Shown: piece after piece, positions 8,400 through 17,607 of the stretch
Layout: the number at the start of each line of letters is the position of its first letter
Numbering within the stretch: position 1 is the stretch's first letter
NCBI GenBank assembly: GCA_038230035.1
Contig: JBBRNX010000003.1
Location: 97,636-161,635 of the forward strand
Length of the DNA stretch: 64,000 nt
Direction: 5' to 3'
Source of the DNA: Gaiella sp038230035
Lineage (GTDB): Bacteria; Actinomycetota; Thermoleophilia; Gaiellales; Gaiellaceae
Made by a program: the position numbers and the translations under genes
The notes under the pieces: generated by a model
What the model was told of the DNA's origin: nothing
Databases searched by the model: none
What the model saw: only the letters and a program-made list of their open reading frames with translations

Positions 8400-9884
8400 C
8401 TAGAACGCACCCTTCCGCGAGAACACCGCCGGCAGCGTGCGCAGGATGATCGAGACGTCGAGCCAGATCGACCAGTTCTCGAGGTAGGTGAAGTCGAGCC
8501 GCACGAGATCGTCGAACCCGAGGTTCGAACGGCCGGAGATCTGCCAGAGCCCGGTGACTCCCGGCAGCACGAGGTAGCGACGCCGATGCCAGTCCTCGAG
8601 CAACGCGAAGTCGCGGAGCGGCAACGGCCGCGGGCCGACGAGGCTCATCTCGCCACGCAGGACGTTCAGCACCTGGGGTAGCTCGTCGAGCGACAGCCGG
8701 CGCAGCACACGGCCGACGCGCGTCACGCGAGGATCGTCACGAATCTTGAACAGGGCGCCGGAGGCCTCGTTCGCAGCCTCGAGCTCGGGCTGCAGCTCGG
8801 CCGCGCCCGCCACCATCGTCCGGAACTTCAGCATTCCGAACTCCCGCTCGCCGACACCCATGCGGCGGTCGACGTAGAACACCGGTCCGCGCGAATCGAG
8901 CCTGATCGCGAGCGCCACCAGCAACCAGAGCGGCAGCCCGACAAGCGCGACCGAGCCCGAGACAGCGAGGTCGAAAGCGCGCTTTACCGCCCAGTCGGTG
9001 CCGGCGAAGACCGGTGGCCTAAGTTCGAACAGCGGCACGCCCTGGCCGGGAACGTACTCGCCCTGCTGCACGAGGAGCTCCGTGGTTCGCGGCGCGAGCC
9101 GCACTTTCACGCCGTGCCGATGTGCGGTCTCGACGATGCTCAGCACCGTGCTCTCGGTGAAATCCGCCTCGGTGAGGATCAGCTCGTCGGTGGGCGTCCG
9201 CGCGAGGATCTCGGCAAGTTGGTCACGACTTCCGAGCAGATCCAGCCCGGAGGGCGGAAATGCCGCGACCGCCCCGACGAACGCGTAATCGATGCCGCTG
9301 CGCGACGAGCCGAGCGAGCGATGGAGATGCGCAAGGCTCTCCCCCTCCCCCACGAGAATCGCACGACGCCGCACCCCCACGACGCGCAGCAGCTCGAGCG
9401 AGATCGACTCGTACGCAGCGCGCAGGCCGACGACGACGATCGCGCAGGTCACCGTTGCCGTCGGCACGAGACCTGCCGTCGAAAAGTGGTAGCCGGTGCC
9501 GAAGGCGAAGGCGTAGACGATCGCGGCAACGAGGATCAGCGACGAGACGATCCTCCCGGCGCCAGGCCGCCGTTCACGCGCCGCGTACAGCCCCGCCTGC
9601 CAGAAGAGGATCACAGTGATCGGCGCGAGGAAGCGCAGCCAGTGACGGGGGCCTTCCCAGAGCAGGCTCCAGTAAATCGTCGTGTTGCCGTGCACGAGCT
9701 CGCGTAGGACGAGGGCGACGAACAGGCCGAGCGCGAGGGCGAGCACGTCGAGGGCGGCGAGCGCGAGGATCGAGAGAAGCCGGCGGACGAGGGCGACGTA
9801 CGGCCGCCGCGAGAGCAGGTAGAGCCCTGAACGGCGGACGTCCGCGCGCGACGGCGTGCTGGCTTGTCCGGTCTCCGCGGCCAC
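8400..9884 (-). CDS. Polyprenyl-phosphate sugar-1-phosphate transferase, WcaJ/WbaP-like
   Basis: 494 residues in the standard layout: four or so N-terminal membrane helices (about 30-160), a CoA-binding-3-like Rossmann domain (about 170-300), one more helix after KRAFD, and a C-terminal bacterial sugar-transferase domain. KFRTM, SLDELPQ, VGPRPLP, PGVTGLWQISGRS and a final LDFTYLENWS are all visible. It should place the first sugar phosphate on undecaprenyl phosphate and so start repeat-unit synthesis for the cluster. The GTG start at 9884 is preceded by TAACAT and exactly 6 nt, the spacing expected for leaderless transcription. That promoter lies in the 3' end of the neighbouring deacetylase-like gene. 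Confidence 0.9.
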   Translation of the reverse strand: MAAETGQASTPSRADVRRSGLYLLSRRPYVALVRRLLSILALAALDVLALALGLFVALVLRELVHGNTTIYWSLLWEGPRHWLRFLAPITVILFWQAGLYAARERRPGAGRIVSSLILVAAIVYAFAFGTGYHFSTAGLVPTATVTCAIVVVGLRAAYESISLELLRVVGVRRRAILVGEGESLAHLHRSLGSSRSGIDYAFVGAVAAFPPSGLDLLGSRDQLAEILARTPTDELILTEADFTESTVLSIVETAHRHGVKVRLAPRTTELLVQQGEYVPGQGVPLFELRPPVFAGTDWAVKRAFDLAVSGSVALVGLPLWLLVALAIRLDSRGPVFYVDRRMGVGEREFGMLKFRTMVAGAAELQPELEAANEASGALFKIRDDPRVTRVGRVLRRLSLDELPQVLNVLRGEMSLVGPRPLPLRDFALLEDWHRRRYLVLPGVTGLWQISGRSNLGFDDLVRLDFTYLENWSIWLDVSIILRTLPAVFSRKGAF

Positions 9885-9893
9885 AGAGTGATG

Positions 9894-10652
9894 TTACGTC
9901 GCGGGTGTCACAATCTCCTTGAACGCGACCTCCGGCGCCGAATCGCGAAGCAGGCCTCCGAACGCGTCCAGATCGGTTGGTTCGCGCCGACGAGCAAGCG
10001 CCCGGAGCGCCCAGACGAGCGCGACGCGGCGACGAGTGTCGACGAGATCGGTGTCGTGGAAGTGGACGTGCACGAGCTCTGAGCGCAAGCCGCCAGGCGC
10101 CAGAACTTCGCGGGCGAGCATTCCAAGTGAGTGTGTCGACGGAAGCTCGAGGAGGTGCTTCCCGGCGGGCAGCAAGACGCGGGCCGGTGCAGCGAGCCCG
10201 AGTTGCGGCGCATCCGACGGCAGATAGGCGGGTCGGTACGCGGTGGCGGTGCAATCGACGTAGCCGAGCTCGGCGCACGCTTCGGCCACCCCGAGATCGG
10301 AGTACCAGCCGCCGCCACAGAAGAGCGTCGGCTGCAGACCCTGCTCCCTGAGCCAGGCGTTCTCGCCACGGACGCGATCGGCGGGATCGCCTGCCCCGGT
10401 CGGGCGCGCGTGATCGGGAGCCGTCCAGTGCGTGTGATGGCCGAGCGGCCCGCGCTCCGCCGCTTCACGCGCCCGTTCGAGCCAGGTGCCGGGATCCTCA
10501 CCCGCGTCCGGATCGGGTGGGCGAATCAGCGCCGCGATCGCGAAACCACCGGGCCGGAGCCGCTGCAACTCCGCGAAGCGCGCCCAGACGGTGTCGTCGA
10601 GCGGACGTTCGACATGGCACGAGACGACCGCGTACCGTTTCGGCGAAGCCAT
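9894..10652 (-). CDS. Polysaccharide-deacetylase-like protein
   Basis: 252 residues, unrecognised beyond a likely deacetylase-type fold. RYAVVSCHVERPLDD at the N-terminus resembles the first strand and acidic position of that fold. GPLGHHTHWTAP in the middle supplies an H-x-H pair where NodB-like enzymes bind metal, and VHFHDTDLVD near the C-terminus could supply the late histidine. It may trim acetyl groups from the polysaccharide. The ATG at 10652 is used; it overlaps the ATG of the divergent gene (10651), so each gene's promoter must lie within the other's coding region. An upstream ATG at 10661 would add three residues. Confidence 0.55.
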   Translation of the reverse strand: MASPKRYAVVSCHVERPLDDTVWARFAELQRLRPGGFAIAALIRPPDPDAGEDPGTWLERAREAAERGPLGHHTHWTAPDHARPTGAGDPADRVRGENAWLREQGLQPTLFCGGGWYSDLGVAEACAELGYVDCTATAYRPAYLPSDAPQLGLAAPARVLLPAGKHLLELPSTHSLGMLAREVLAPGGLRSELVHVHFHDTDLVDTRRRVALVWALRALARRREPTDLDAFGGLLRDSAPEVAFKEIVTPAT

Positions 10653-11928
10653 GCGCCGCATCCTGACATCGCCGCGGGCCGCGGCAGCGCTGGTAATCGC
10701 AGCAGCCGTCCTGCCGCGACTCGCCGTACTTGCCTACGAGCGCGGCCGAATCCTCACCGAGTTCGTCGAGAAGAGCGACACCTTCGCGCAGACACTGGCG
10801 TCGAGCGGCACCTACGGCTTCATCCCGGGAGTCCCGTCCGCGTACACGCAGCCGCTCTATGGCTGGTTCCTGGCGGCGCTCTACTGGCCGCTGGAACGGC
10901 ATTGGCTCTTCGTCGGGCTGGCCCAGACGCTCGTGGCCGCTGCGACGGCGTTGGTCGTCCTCTACGCCGGCCGCCGCTTCATCTCTGCCCGGGCCGGGCT
11001 GGTCGCCGCGCTGATCTCGACACTCCATCCATACCTCGTCTGGCACGACGTGCACGTGAACCGGGAGATCCTCGATCAGCTCGTCGGCGCCGGGGTGTTC
11101 GTGCTGACGCTCATGGTCGCCGAGCGCGCAACGCCCTGGCTCGGAGCCGCGCTCGGTGTCGCCCTTGGGATCTCGTTGCTCGGGAACTCGCGGCTCACCG
11201 CGCTGCCGCTCTTCCTCGCTGTCTACCTCCTCTGGAGTCGAGCCGGCGTGGTGACTGTGGTCGTCGTGCTCGCAGCGTGCGCCGTGACGGTGGCGCCGTG
11301 GGTGATCCGCAACAAGGTGCAGGTGGGCTGCTACGCGCTGACAACCGACGCGCGCGCGCTATGGAAGGCGAACAACCTCAACACCTACTCGACGCTCGCG
11401 CGCGGTGGCTGGATCGACGACGTCCCGCCGCTTGCCGGCGCACCCCGGCTGACGCCGGAGTTCGCGAGCGACATCTACAAGCAGACCGGGAGGAAGATCC
11501 GCCTGGACGAATGCGCGCAGATGCGCCTGTACCAGCGCGCGACGATCAAGTTCTGGCGCCACCACCCGGGTGAGAAGGTCAAGCTGATGGGGCAGGCGAC
11601 CCGGATGCTGTGGGACCCGCGGCCGACGAAGACCGAGACCGGGCCGTCGAGCGGGGGCCACTCGAGCCTGCGCACGTGGGCTGAAACGGCGTACGCCGTG
11701 CCGCTCTTCGCGCTCGCGCTGCTCGGGCTCGTGTTCGGGTTCCGTTCGGCCGCAATTTCGCGGCGGTTCCTCTGGCTAGCCGTCGTGTTCCTCGTCTATC
11801 AGACGCTCGCGGCGATGCTCTTCGCCGGTGCGACCCGCTACCGCGTGCCCTGGGACTTCGTGCTCGCACTGCTCGCCGGGCTGGGGGTCGATGTGCTGCT
11901 CGCGCGACGTTCGAGCGCCTCGCGGTAG
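10651..11928 (+). CDS. GT39-like polytopic membrane protein
   Basis: 425 residues with eight or more hydrophobic helices. After the first helix comes EFVEKSDTFAQTL, the acidic loop position of GT-C enzymes, and further on PLYGWFLAALYW and HPYLVWHDVHVNREIL, common in GT39/ArnT-like proteins. A large extracytoplasmic loop (about residues 235-320) precedes the last helices. It would use a polyprenyl-linked sugar donor, fitting the GT2/DUF2304 pair nearby. The start is set by the first good helix; the frame is open further upstream but only across the divergent gene. The last 91 bp overlap, antisense, the end of the next gene. Confidence 0.7.
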   Translation: MRRILTSPRAAAALVIAAAVLPRLAVLAYERGRILTEFVEKSDTFAQTLASSGTYGFIPGVPSAYTQPLYGWFLAALYWPLERHWLFVGLAQTLVAAATALVVLYAGRRFISARAGLVAALISTLHPYLVWHDVHVNREILDQLVGAGVFVLTLMVAERATPWLGAALGVALGISLLGNSRLTALPLFLAVYLLWSRAGVVTVVVVLAACAVTVAPWVIRNKVQVGCYALTTDARALWKANNLNTYSTLARGGWIDDVPPLAGAPRLTPEFASDIYKQTGRKIRLDECAQMRLYQRATIKFWRHHPGEKVKLMGQATRMLWDPRPTKTETGPSSGGHSSLRTWAETAYAVPLFALALLGLVFGFRSAAISRRFLWLAVVFLVYQTLAAMLFAGATRYRVPWDFVLALLAGLGVDVLLARRSSASR

Positions 11929-12992
11929 AGCACGTCGGTTCTGTCCGCGCAGCGCGCGAGTGAGAACTCGGCCAGTGCACGTTCCCGGGCGGCGTGGCCG
12001 AGCGCAGCCGCGCGCGCCGGGTCGCGAACGACGGCGACCATCGCCGCCGCCAGAGCGGTCGGGTCTGCCGACGGTACGAGGATCCCGGTGCGACCGTCGT
12101 CGACGATCTCCGGTAGGCCGCCGACGGCTGAAGCGACAACCGGCCGGCCGCGCTCCGCAGCCTCGAGGGCCACCATGCCGAACCCCTCGCCAAGCGACGG
12201 AACGACGATCGCCGCAGCCTTCTCCATCTCCGCGCCGACGGAGTCGACACGCCCACGGAAGCGCACCGCGTCGCCCAGCTCGAGGTCACCGGCGAGCGAC
12301 TCCAGCCCGGCGCGCAGCGGACCGTCGCCAGCGATATCGAGCTGGAGATCCGGGCGCTCACGACGTGCAATCGCGAACCCCCGCAGGAGTGTCTCGATCC
12401 CCTTCACAGGGACCAGCCGACCGACGTACAGGAGCCGCGTCCCACCCGGATACGGCGCCGGCGCCGGGCCTGCCTCGATCCCGTAGTGCACGATCTCGAA
12501 CGCGCCCTCGTGGAAGCCCTCCGCCTCGGCCAGGTAGCGGGCGAGCCCGGCCGAGATCGCGATCTGCAGGTGCGCCAGCCGTGCGACTCCACGGTCGGCG
12601 ACTGCGAACGCCCGCCTTTCGCGAAAGGAGTTGAACCCGTGCTTCGTGCTGACGCGCACGGGCACTCGCGCGAGTGCGCCCGCGATGAGCCCGTGGAAGT
12701 CAGCGTGGACGAGATGGGTGTGCAGGATCGCCGGCCCCGTCTGTCTCACGAGCCGCAGCAGCCGGGCGAACGCGACCGGGGCAGTCGCGCGCGTCAATCG
12801 GATCCGGTGGACCGGGACGCCTGCATCGCTCAGCCGGCGTGCGAACTCCGCGGCGCCAGGCTCGTTCTCGTGCAAGTGGGCGAACCGGACGTCCCAGCCG
12901 CGCTCCCGCAGATCAGGCAGCAGCGTGAGCAGGTGCGCCTCCGAGCCCGAGATGCCCGAAACCTTCCCGACGTGCAGCACCGTGGTGTTCAC
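11838..12992 (-). CDS. Family 4 glycosyltransferase
   Basis: 384 residues in two Rossmann domains. The N-terminal domain has a glycine-rich SGSEAHLL donor/acceptor loop and HTHLVHADFHG. The C-terminal domain has RLLYVGRLVPVKGIETLL, then the E-x7-E motif in SLGEGFGMVALEAAERGRPVVAS and GGLPEIVDDGRTGILVP. It should add a sugar to the lipid-linked repeat unit in the cytoplasm. GTG 12992 is chosen because it overlaps the upstream stop as GTGA. The C-terminal tail (about 25 residues, S/T/A-rich) runs antisense into the convergent membrane-protein gene and may not be functional. Confidence 0.9.
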   Translation of the reverse strand: MNTTVLHVGKVSGISGSEAHLLTLLPDLRERGWDVRFAHLHENEPGAAEFARRLSDAGVPVHRIRLTRATAPVAFARLLRLVRQTGPAILHTHLVHADFHGLIAGALARVPVRVSTKHGFNSFRERRAFAVADRGVARLAHLQIAISAGLARYLAEAEGFHEGAFEIVHYGIEAGPAPAPYPGGTRLLYVGRLVPVKGIETLLRGFAIARRERPDLQLDIAGDGPLRAGLESLAGDLELGDAVRFRGRVDSVGAEMEKAAAIVVPSLGEGFGMVALEAAERGRPVVASAVGGLPEIVDDGRTGILVPSADPTALAAAMVAVVRDPARAAALGHAARERALAEFSLARCADRTDVLYREALERRASSTSTPSPASSASTKSQGTR

Positions 12993-14008
12993 CGCCCAGC
13001 GAGCTCCACGACCTGCGCTGCCCATGACGCGACGGAGTGGTCGCGCATCACACTCTCGCGCAGCTCACGCCCGATCGCTGTTAGGTCGAGCGTGTCGAGC
13101 CCGCGGATCCGCGTTGCAAGCTCGGCTACATCCTCCCGAGAGAAGCGAAGCTCGGCCGGCAGCAGCCCGTCGAAGATCGGATTCGAGGCGAGCACAGGCA
13201 TGCAGGTTGCGGCCGCCTCGTAGACGACCTTGTCCGGAGCGCCGGCACGCATGTTGTTCACGAGTGCGTCCGCGCCGGCCAGGAGCACGGGCACGTCCTC
13301 CCGTGAAACCGGCTCACCGATGCTCACGCGCTGCCCGAGGCCGAGCTCGGCCACCAGCCGCGTGAGCTCCTCGCGATGACGGCGCTCCTCGCCGGTAAGC
13401 GACGGGCCGTGGATCGAGAGCCGGACGTCCTGCACTTCCCCGACCGCACGGATGACGGTGTCGAGGCCCTTCGACGGCGAGGTGCGGCCAAGGGCGATCA
13501 GCCGCAGGTGGTTCTCCCTCGCACGCTCCACGCAGGCGAAGTCGGCAAGGTCGATCCCGTGGCCGATCGCGACGAGCTTGCGCGACGGGAGCGGGAACGA
13601 CCGACGGTCGACGGACACGACGCCGGTCGACAGCCCCTCGGCAAGCCGTAACAGCCGGCCCGTGCGCCAGTGCGTGAACCAGAGCAACACCTTCGTCCCG
13701 AGCGGCCGTGCGATCGGCGCGGCAAGAACCGCATAGATCGGGCACATGTGCGCCAGCACCGCTGCCGGCCGCGGCCGCGTCGCGAGCTCCGCCGCGAGCG
13801 CCGCCTCGAAGCGCAGGCCCCGCCCCAGCTTCGTCGCGGAGCGAAAAGGCCGCACCCGGCAGTTCGCCGGCAGCGCACCCTCGACCGCCGAATCGGCGAG
13901 CACGACGAGCTCATCGACGCTAGCTGCGAGCGCGCGCAGCTTCGGCACGGTTGCACCGAGCACCGGGCTCGCCGGGTCGAGCTCCTGCGTAACGACGACG
14001 AGCCTCAT
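12989..14008 (-). CDS. Family 4 glycosyltransferase
   Basis: 339 residues. RLIALGRTSPSKGLDTVI marks the start of the donor-binding domain and APDKVVYEAAATCMPVLAS carries the E-x7-type motif in slightly degenerate form (VYEAA instead of GxxxxE), so this is a divergent GT4 member. The N-terminal domain is shorter than usual and has LLWFTHW near residue 112. The ATG at 14008 overlaps the previous stop (ATGA); another ATG 6 nt upstream is possible. It is the second of three consecutive GT4 genes upstream of the terminal one, all coupled by 4-bp overlaps. Donor and acceptor are unknown. Confidence 0.85.
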   Translation of the reverse strand: MRLVVVTQELDPASPVLGATVPKLRALAASVDELVVLADSAVEGALPANCRVRPFRSATKLGRGLRFEAALAAELATRPRPAAVLAHMCPIYAVLAAPIARPLGTKVLLWFTHWRTGRLLRLAEGLSTGVVSVDRRSFPLPSRKLVAIGHGIDLADFACVERARENHLRLIALGRTSPSKGLDTVIRAVGEVQDVRLSIHGPSLTGEERRHREELTRLVAELGLGQRVSIGEPVSREDVPVLLAGADALVNNMRAGAPDKVVYEAAATCMPVLASNPIFDGLLPAELRFSREDVAELATRIRGLDTLDLTAIGRELRESVMRDHSVASWAAQVVELAGR

Positions 14009-15120
14009 CTGCATACATCGTCGACGAGCGTGCGGATGCGGCGCGCGTAGTCCTCGGGCGTCGCGAGCCACGGCTCGATCGCCGCCCGCGCCGCCACTCC
14101 GAGCCGCGCAGCAAACGCGCTGTTCTCCAACACGGCCACGAGCGCGTCTGCGAGCGCGACGGCGTCGCCCGGCGGCACGAGGACGCCGGTTCCGCCGTCC
14201 GTGACGAGATCCGGGATCCCACCTACACGAGAACCGACAACGGCGCGACCGCGGCAGAACGCCTCGACGACGACCCGCCCAAGCCCCTCGGAGCGCGACG
14301 GCAGCACGAGGACTGTCGCCGCATCGAGCGCCTCGGCCACCTTCCCGGTCGGCACGGTAGGCGTCCACGACACCATTTCCGGGAACTCCGTCGCGAGCGC
14401 TTCGGCGACGCCGCTCATCGTCCCGCTCCCGATGATCCGCAATCGCGCATCGGGCACGCGCTCGGCGACGCGGCGCCACGCATCCGCCAGCACGTCGACC
14501 GCCTTGTATCGCTCCAGCACGCCGACGAACAGAACAGTCGGCTTCTCCGGTAGCGGCGCCGGCGCCGCTGCCCTGAACGGCTCGAGATCCATGAACGCGG
14601 GGAACTCGGCTGCCGGCTCGACGCCCTGTTCCCGAACGAGCCCGCTGGTGTAGGCCGAGATCGTCCGGACCGCATCGGCACGGCGTACTGCGAACCGGGC
14701 AAGCGCGTCGCCGAGCGGGGCGAGGAGACGCCGGGCCGGCGAGCCGTAGAGCCGCGTCGCCGCCTGCCAGTCGCCGTGTACGTCGAGGATCACCTTCGTC
14801 TTCGACCGGGCAAGCGCCCGCCCGAGCAAAACGAGGGCCGTCTCCTGCCCGCCCTGCGCGAGCACGGCGTCGGGCTTCGCTGCGCGCAGCTCCCGGGCGA
14901 CGCGAAGCGGCAGTAGCGCGTAGAACGCTGCGCCTTCGAGCGGGCCGAGCGGCAAGGGCCGGTACAACCTGAACCGCACGTCGGGCGCGTCAACGCGACG
15001 CGCGGTCGCCAGCACGCGGACGTCGAGCTCCGAGCCGAGCGCGTCGAACTTCCGGGCCAACGTCTCCGAGAGCGGTAGGTCGTACCGCGTCCGGCCGACC
15101 ATCAGCAGCCGACGCTTCAC
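14005..15120 (-). CDS. Family 4 glycosyltransferase
   Basis: 371 residues. Domain one contains ILDVHGDWQAA (about 115-125). Domain two begins with VLFVGVLERYKAVDVLADAW and ends with the sugar-nucleotide signature PSRSEGLGRVVVEAFCRGRAVVGS and GGIPDLVTDGGTGVLVP. The two conserved glutamates of the E-x7-E motif are present in the first of these. It overlaps its neighbours by 4 bp on both sides. It probably adds one specific sugar of the repeat unit; the number of GT4 genes in this run suggests an oligosaccharide of at least four residues. Confidence 0.9.
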   Translation of the reverse strand: MKRRLLMVGRTRYDLPLSETLARKFDALGSELDVRVLATARRVDAPDVRFRLYRPLPLGPLEGAAFYALLPLRVARELRAAKPDAVLAQGGQETALVLLGRALARSKTKVILDVHGDWQAATRLYGSPARRLLAPLGDALARFAVRRADAVRTISAYTSGLVREQGVEPAAEFPAFMDLEPFRAAAPAPLPEKPTVLFVGVLERYKAVDVLADAWRRVAERVPDARLRIIGSGTMSGVAEALATEFPEMVSWTPTVPTGKVAEALDAATVLVLPSRSEGLGRVVVEAFCRGRAVVGSRVGGIPDLVTDGGTGVLVPPGDAVALADALVAVLENSAFAARLGVAARAAIEPWLATPEDYARRIRTLVDDVCR

Positions 15121-16247
15121 GCGACCGCCTTCTCCAGCTCGGACGCGATCCGCCCAAGCAGCCGCTCGGCGCCGTACGACTCGACCGACGGCGCCGCCGC
15201 TGCGGCAAGCCGCGCCCGCAGCTCGTCGTCACCGAGAAGCCGGCGAATCGCCGCCGCAAGCGCCTCGGAATCACCGGCCGGCACGAGCAGACCGTTCTCG
15301 CCGTCGCGCACGACCTCCGGCACCCCGCCGACCGCGCTCGCGATCACCGGCGTTCCGACGGCAAGCGCCTCGACGACGACATGAGGGAAGTTCTCCCAGC
15401 GGGACGAAAGCAGAACGGCATCTGCAGCCCGGAATACGCGGAGAACACCGTCGCGCCCGAGCCCGCCCAGGAAGCGGACGCGATCGCCGAGACCGAGCGC
15501 GTCGCGCTGCCGCTCGAGCGCCGCTCGATCGGGCCCGTCGCCGACGATCACGAGTCTCACGTCCGGGACGAGCGCCAGCGCCGAGAGCGCGACGTCGAGC
15601 GCTTTCGCCGCCATGAGGCGACCGGCGAAGGCAAGCGTCGGCCCCTCGAAGCCGTACTCAGCTCGAAGCTGGTCGCGTGGCGGCAGCGGAGGCATCTCGG
15701 GCGCCGGGTTGGGGCTCACGCTGACACGGTCGGGGACGATCCCCCAGCCGACGACGAGCTCGCGCAGATACGCGCTCGGTGTGAAGACGTGCCGCGCGCG
15801 CCCTACCGCCCACATCCTCGTGCGCCGCAGCAGCGCCACGCGCAACCCACCGCTGTGACCCTGGAACGCGTCGAGGTCACCCGTAAAGCGACCGCTGCGG
15901 CGCTCGCGCTCGTACGCCTCGTCGGCAGTCAGCTTCAGCACGAGCGGCCGCCTGGCGAGAGCCGCTCCGAGAGCAGCGCGTCGAGTCATGCTGGTGGCGT
16001 AGACGACTTCGGCTGCGCGGGCGGCCCTCGCGATCGCGACGACCCCGGCCAGGTGCCGGATTCCGGGGGGAAGCCCGCGCGATACCCAGCGCACCGGGAA
16101 CCCCTCGCGCGCAGGAGCCGAGCTCGCTGTCGTCACAATCTCCACCTCGTTGCCCCGGACACGGAGGAACGCCGCGAACTCGGGCGCATGGCTCGCAGGA
16201 CCACCGAGATCGGGTGGCCAGATCCCGGAGACGATGAGCACTTTCAT
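15117..16247 (-). CDS. Family 4 glycosyltransferase
   Basis: 376 residues. The N-terminus MKVLIVSGIWPPDLGGPASH has the glycine-rich loop of GT4 enzymes. LAFAGRLMAAKALDVAL and LLSSRWENFPHVVVEALAVGTPVIAS plus GGVPEVVRDGENGLLVP form the donor site with the E-x7-E pattern. ATG 16247 overlaps the flippase stop by 4 bp and its own stop overlaps the next GT4, so translation of flippase and glycosyltransferases is linked. The precise linkage formed cannot be predicted. Confidence 0.9.
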   Translation of the reverse strand: MKVLIVSGIWPPDLGGPASHAPEFAAFLRVRGNEVEIVTTASSAPAREGFPVRWVSRGLPPGIRHLAGVVAIARAARAAEVVYATSMTRRAALGAALARRPLVLKLTADEAYERERRSGRFTGDLDAFQGHSGGLRVALLRRTRMWAVGRARHVFTPSAYLRELVVGWGIVPDRVSVSPNPAPEMPPLPPRDQLRAEYGFEGPTLAFAGRLMAAKALDVALSALALVPDVRLVIVGDGPDRAALERQRDALGLGDRVRFLGGLGRDGVLRVFRAADAVLLSSRWENFPHVVVEALAVGTPVIASAVGGVPEVVRDGENGLLVPAGDSEALAAAIRRLLGDDELRARLAAAAAPSVESYGAERLLGRIASELEKAVA

Positions 16248-17497
16248 GCGAGCGCCTCCCGCGTCGCAACCTCACGGCGCAGTCGGACGAGAAACCCGCT
16301 CCACACCGCGACGAACACGCCGCTCGAGACGAGAATCGCGACTGCAGCTCCAGTCACGCCCCACTTCCAGCCGAAGACGACGACGAGTGGGAGCAGCACG
16401 GCGGTTTCGACTCCGTGCGCCCAGATCCGCAACTTCGGTTTGCCGATCGTCACGGGTAGCGACTTCGACCAGCCCACGACGAGTTGGAGTGCCGCTGCAA
16501 ACAGCATGACGCGGGCCGGGGTAACGGCGTCGGGGTACTTCCCATGAAAGACGATCCGCACGAGCGCGGGCATCGCCCAGTAGAAAATCGGTAGCGCGAC
16601 GGCCATCAGGCCCGCAGCGGCGAGCGTGTACCGGCGCACCCCGACGAGGACACTCCGTTCTCGACCATGCTCCCAGTCCCGTGTCTGCTCCGTGAGAAGG
16701 ATGAGCCGGACGGGTGAGCTCGCTGCAGCGAACCCGCTTTGCGGAGCCTGCGCGGTGCGGAAGACGCCGACCTCGGTCGTGCCTGCGGCGATTCCAAGGA
16801 GGATCGGCGGCAGCAGCGTCCGGAGCGAGATGATCCCGCTTGCGACGCTCGACTGTGCGACGAACGAGACGATCTCGCGTCGATCCTCGGCGAGTGATCG
16901 AGATGGCGCGGTTGGAAAACGGCGGAAGGCCACGAGCCCGGCGATCGAGATCGCAGACGTGGCGACGACCTGTGCGACGACGACGCCGGCGATCGCCCAG
17001 ACCGGCCCGTAGTGGGCGCCTACAGCGATTCCGGCCAGTCGGAGCCCCATCGAGAGGACGAGGAAGGCCGCGCGGATGTCATAGCGGCTCCGAAGGAGAA
17101 GCGCAGTCGCGGCGATGTCCTCCTGTGTCTGTACGAGCGGGAGGAATGCGACAACGAGCAGTGGCGCCCGAAGATTGCGGTCAACGACAAGAGCCGAAAC
17201 GAGCAGCGCGAAAAGCGCTAGTGCCGCACCGAGCGCCTTCAGCCGCACGGCGACTTCGAAGAGCCGTCGCAGCCTGCCCCAGTCCGTTCCGGCTATATAC
17301 CGAAAGCCGTACTTGGTTAGCGACTCCTCGACTGTGAGGTCGAGCAGCGACTCGAACAGCGCAGCGGCGGCGAGAGCGGTCGCGAACAGACCGAACGCGT
17401 GCCTGTCCAGCTCCCAGGTTGCGACGACGGTCGCGAACAGCCCGAGGCCGACCGACGCGTAAAGACCGACCGCGGTAGCGAGCCGCCGACTGTTCAT
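16244..17497 (-). CDS. Wzx-like oligosaccharide flippase
   Basis: 417 residues with about twelve hydrophobic helices and few charged loops, the pattern of the MATE/PST polysaccharide exporter fold. Typical features are an N-terminal FGLFATALAAAALFESLLDLTVEESL stretch and a central FVAQSSVASGIISL helix. It would flip the lipid-linked repeat unit across the membrane. It leads the minus-strand unit of five genes (flippase plus four GT4s). The divergent polymerase gene begins about 110 bp away, and the shared region contains a perfect 9-bp inverted repeat that could coordinate both. Confidence 0.85.
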   Translation of the reverse strand: MNSRRLATAVGLYASVGLGLFATVVATWELDRHAFGLFATALAAAALFESLLDLTVEESLTKYGFRYIAGTDWGRLRRLFEVAVRLKALGAALALFALLVSALVVDRNLRAPLLVVAFLPLVQTQEDIAATALLLRSRYDIRAAFLVLSMGLRLAGIAVGAHYGPVWAIAGVVVAQVVATSAISIAGLVAFRRFPTAPSRSLAEDRREIVSFVAQSSVASGIISLRTLLPPILLGIAAGTTEVGVFRTAQAPQSGFAAASSPVRLILLTEQTRDWEHGRERSVLVGVRRYTLAAAGLMAVALPIFYWAMPALVRIVFHGKYPDAVTPARVMLFAAALQLVVGWSKSLPVTIGKPKLRIWAHGVETAVLLPLVVVFGWKWGVTGAAVAILVSSGVFVAVWSGFLVRLRREVATREALA

Positions 17498-17560
17498 CAG
17501 CCGCTGCGCCGACGTGCGGAACGAGGAGTCACGAGGCCCTCGGCAAACACACTGTCATGA

Positions 17561-17591
17561 GCCGTTTGCGAGGTGATACTGGGCAAACGGC
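17561..17591. promoter_or_regulatory. Perfect 9-bp inverted repeat, possible operator
   Basis: GCCGTTTGC (17561-17569) and GCAAACGGC (17583-17591) are exact inverted copies separated by 13 nt. They lie between the divergent flippase and polymerase genes, just before a TATAGT hexamer at 17595-17600, where they would cover the -35 region of the polymerase promoter. Confidence 0.45.
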
Positions 17592-17607
17592 CAGTATAGT
17601 GCGCGCC

